Positions 63,200-64,000 of a DNA stretch of 64,000 nucleotides are shown here, piece after piece. The notes beneath the pieces were generated by a model that ran no database searches, was not told where the DNA came from, and worked only from the letters and a program-made list of their open reading frames with translations. A program made the translations under genes and the position numbers. The stretch spans positions 1,240,001-1,304,000 of the forward strand of contig JAFCMP010000536.1 in NCBI GenBank assembly GCA_017506865.1. The letters are read 5' to 3'. Each line of letters starts with the position of its first letter. Within the stretch, counting starts at the first letter, position 1. The DNA comes from Tribonema minus. Taxonomy: Eukaryota > Sar > Xanthophyceae > Tribonematales > Tribonemataceae.

Positions 63200-64000
63200 C
63201 ACACAATCAGTGCAGTGTCGCTACCATCCACTGCAGGTAGGTACTGTGTAGCATGCCAAGTGCACGTAGGGTATCACTTCTTGCCATCAGGGCTGCAATA
63301 TGCTCTGTGGTCCGGACCTGCATATTTGGCTGCCTGAACAAGCTGCATTGGGCTCCATCATACTATGATGATGATCCAAAGTGCAAGAGCATGTGCCACA
63401 TTGACTTCTAAACAGACGAATCAGCTTCTGCTGGGAACTTCAAGGGTTGAATTCGAGGCGTAACGTTATTCATTAGCCACCGTAAACCACAAGTCACAAA
63501 ACAAACATCTTCCTCACAGATCTGCTCTAGCCAATCATCCCTGGAAACTGATCTGATACTGTATACATGTACTGAAGTGATACACACGCGCTCCTGTGTG
63601 TGATAGAACAGCAGCATGGCAATGACTACAGCACAGGTGGTACTTGGTGCTCAGGTGCATGATCATTATGCTGCAAGCAAATCGAGAAGCAATGGATTCC
63701 GCTTTGCATACTGCCTCATTGTACAACATGTTGGACATGCGTGGGGGCCAAAAGCAGCTGCCTACTGAGAAGTGCAGCCGATGCCCACTGGCATACACCG
63801 TTAAAAACTAGAACTACAGTACTGATGAACCAGGTATACTACTTCGAAGTATATAACTATAGAACATACAGCGACCATCAGCCGCCCTGCGCTCAATGAA
63901 TATCTCCTGCAATTCCGCATACATCCACAATACCCCCAGTCAATCACCACGCAACATAATCTGTCCGTTGCCGCTTCGCGTCACTTTCCTCATCACCCCC

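Larger units (their letters stand above)
62217..63412. repeat. Tandem array of a roughly 230-bp unit, interrupted by insertions
   Basis: Three units share ordered blocks: GTGCCGCTGCCA, then GTAGGGTGTCACTTCTTGCC, then GAACAAGCTGCATTGGGCTC, then TACCTGCGCACAAGTACAC. They lie at about 62217-62457, 62844-63063 and 63189-63412. The junctions between units are exactly where retroposed sequences have inserted. The third unit ends differently after GACTTCTA. Confidence 0.85.
59851..64000. other. Gene-poor, repeat-rich right end
   Basis: No gene could be supported. It contains four copies of the retroposed 3' end, an approximately 230-bp tandem repeat, two short tandem duplications, and scattered AATAAA words. 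The short open frames have no conserved features. 60000-61260 and 63420-64000 hold nothing I can identify. Confidence 0.5.

Overview
This window is eukaryotic nuclear DNA, most likely from a unicellular alga or related protist. The reasons are GC-rich exons joined by GT-AG introns of up to about 3 kb, organelle-type presequences, many short interstitial TTAGGG tracts, and a membrane-anchored member of a protein family that I recall mainly from diatom and haptophyte genomes. The lineage (haptophyte or stramenopile) is an inference. I see no prokaryotic operons, CRISPR arrays, rRNA or credible tRNA genes.

Four complete multi-exon genes could be assembled by eye, each with a continuous reading frame and matching splice phases. 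They are: (1) + strand 1058-17947, an organellar, bacterial-type seryl-tRNA synthetase, 13 exons, 536 aa; (2) - strand 27709-20176, a beta-carbonic anhydrase with a mitochondrial-like presequence, 9 exons, 359 aa; (3) + strand 28005-32981, a type II membrane-anchored methyltransferase-like protein, 6 exons, 366 aa; (4) + strand 35381-56916, a two-pore (12-TM) cation channel, 21 exons, 1040 aa. A fifth locus (57867-59604) encodes a Gly/Ser-repeat protein with a SAM-like domain. Its 5' part is broken by frame changes. Genes 1 and 2 converge. Genes 2 and 3 diverge from a 295-bp shared promoter region that holds a perfect 65-bp direct repeat. Genes 3 and 4 are in tandem. No common pathway links the four products.

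The most unusual property is in the introns. Beside most exons the adjoining intron carries one to five degenerate tandem copies of the exon edge together with its splice site. Acceptor-edge copies lie upstream of the exon and donor-edge copies lie downstream. Many carry intact GT or AG signals and would break the reading frame if used. The true exon is always the last acceptor and the first donor of such a series. These arrays make up much of the intron sequence and account for most of the spurious open frames here.

The second striking signal is a family of 5'-truncated insertions sharing one transcript-like 3' end (36020, 39465, 61313, 62458, 62723, 63064). Each ends in AATAAA and is flanked by an 8-13 bp target-site duplication beginning (A)AGTAC. 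At 62450-62856 the same target appears to have been hit three times, once by an unrelated sequence. This looks like target-primed retroposition with a sequence-specific nickase.

The right end (59605-64000) is otherwise repeat-rich and gene-poor.
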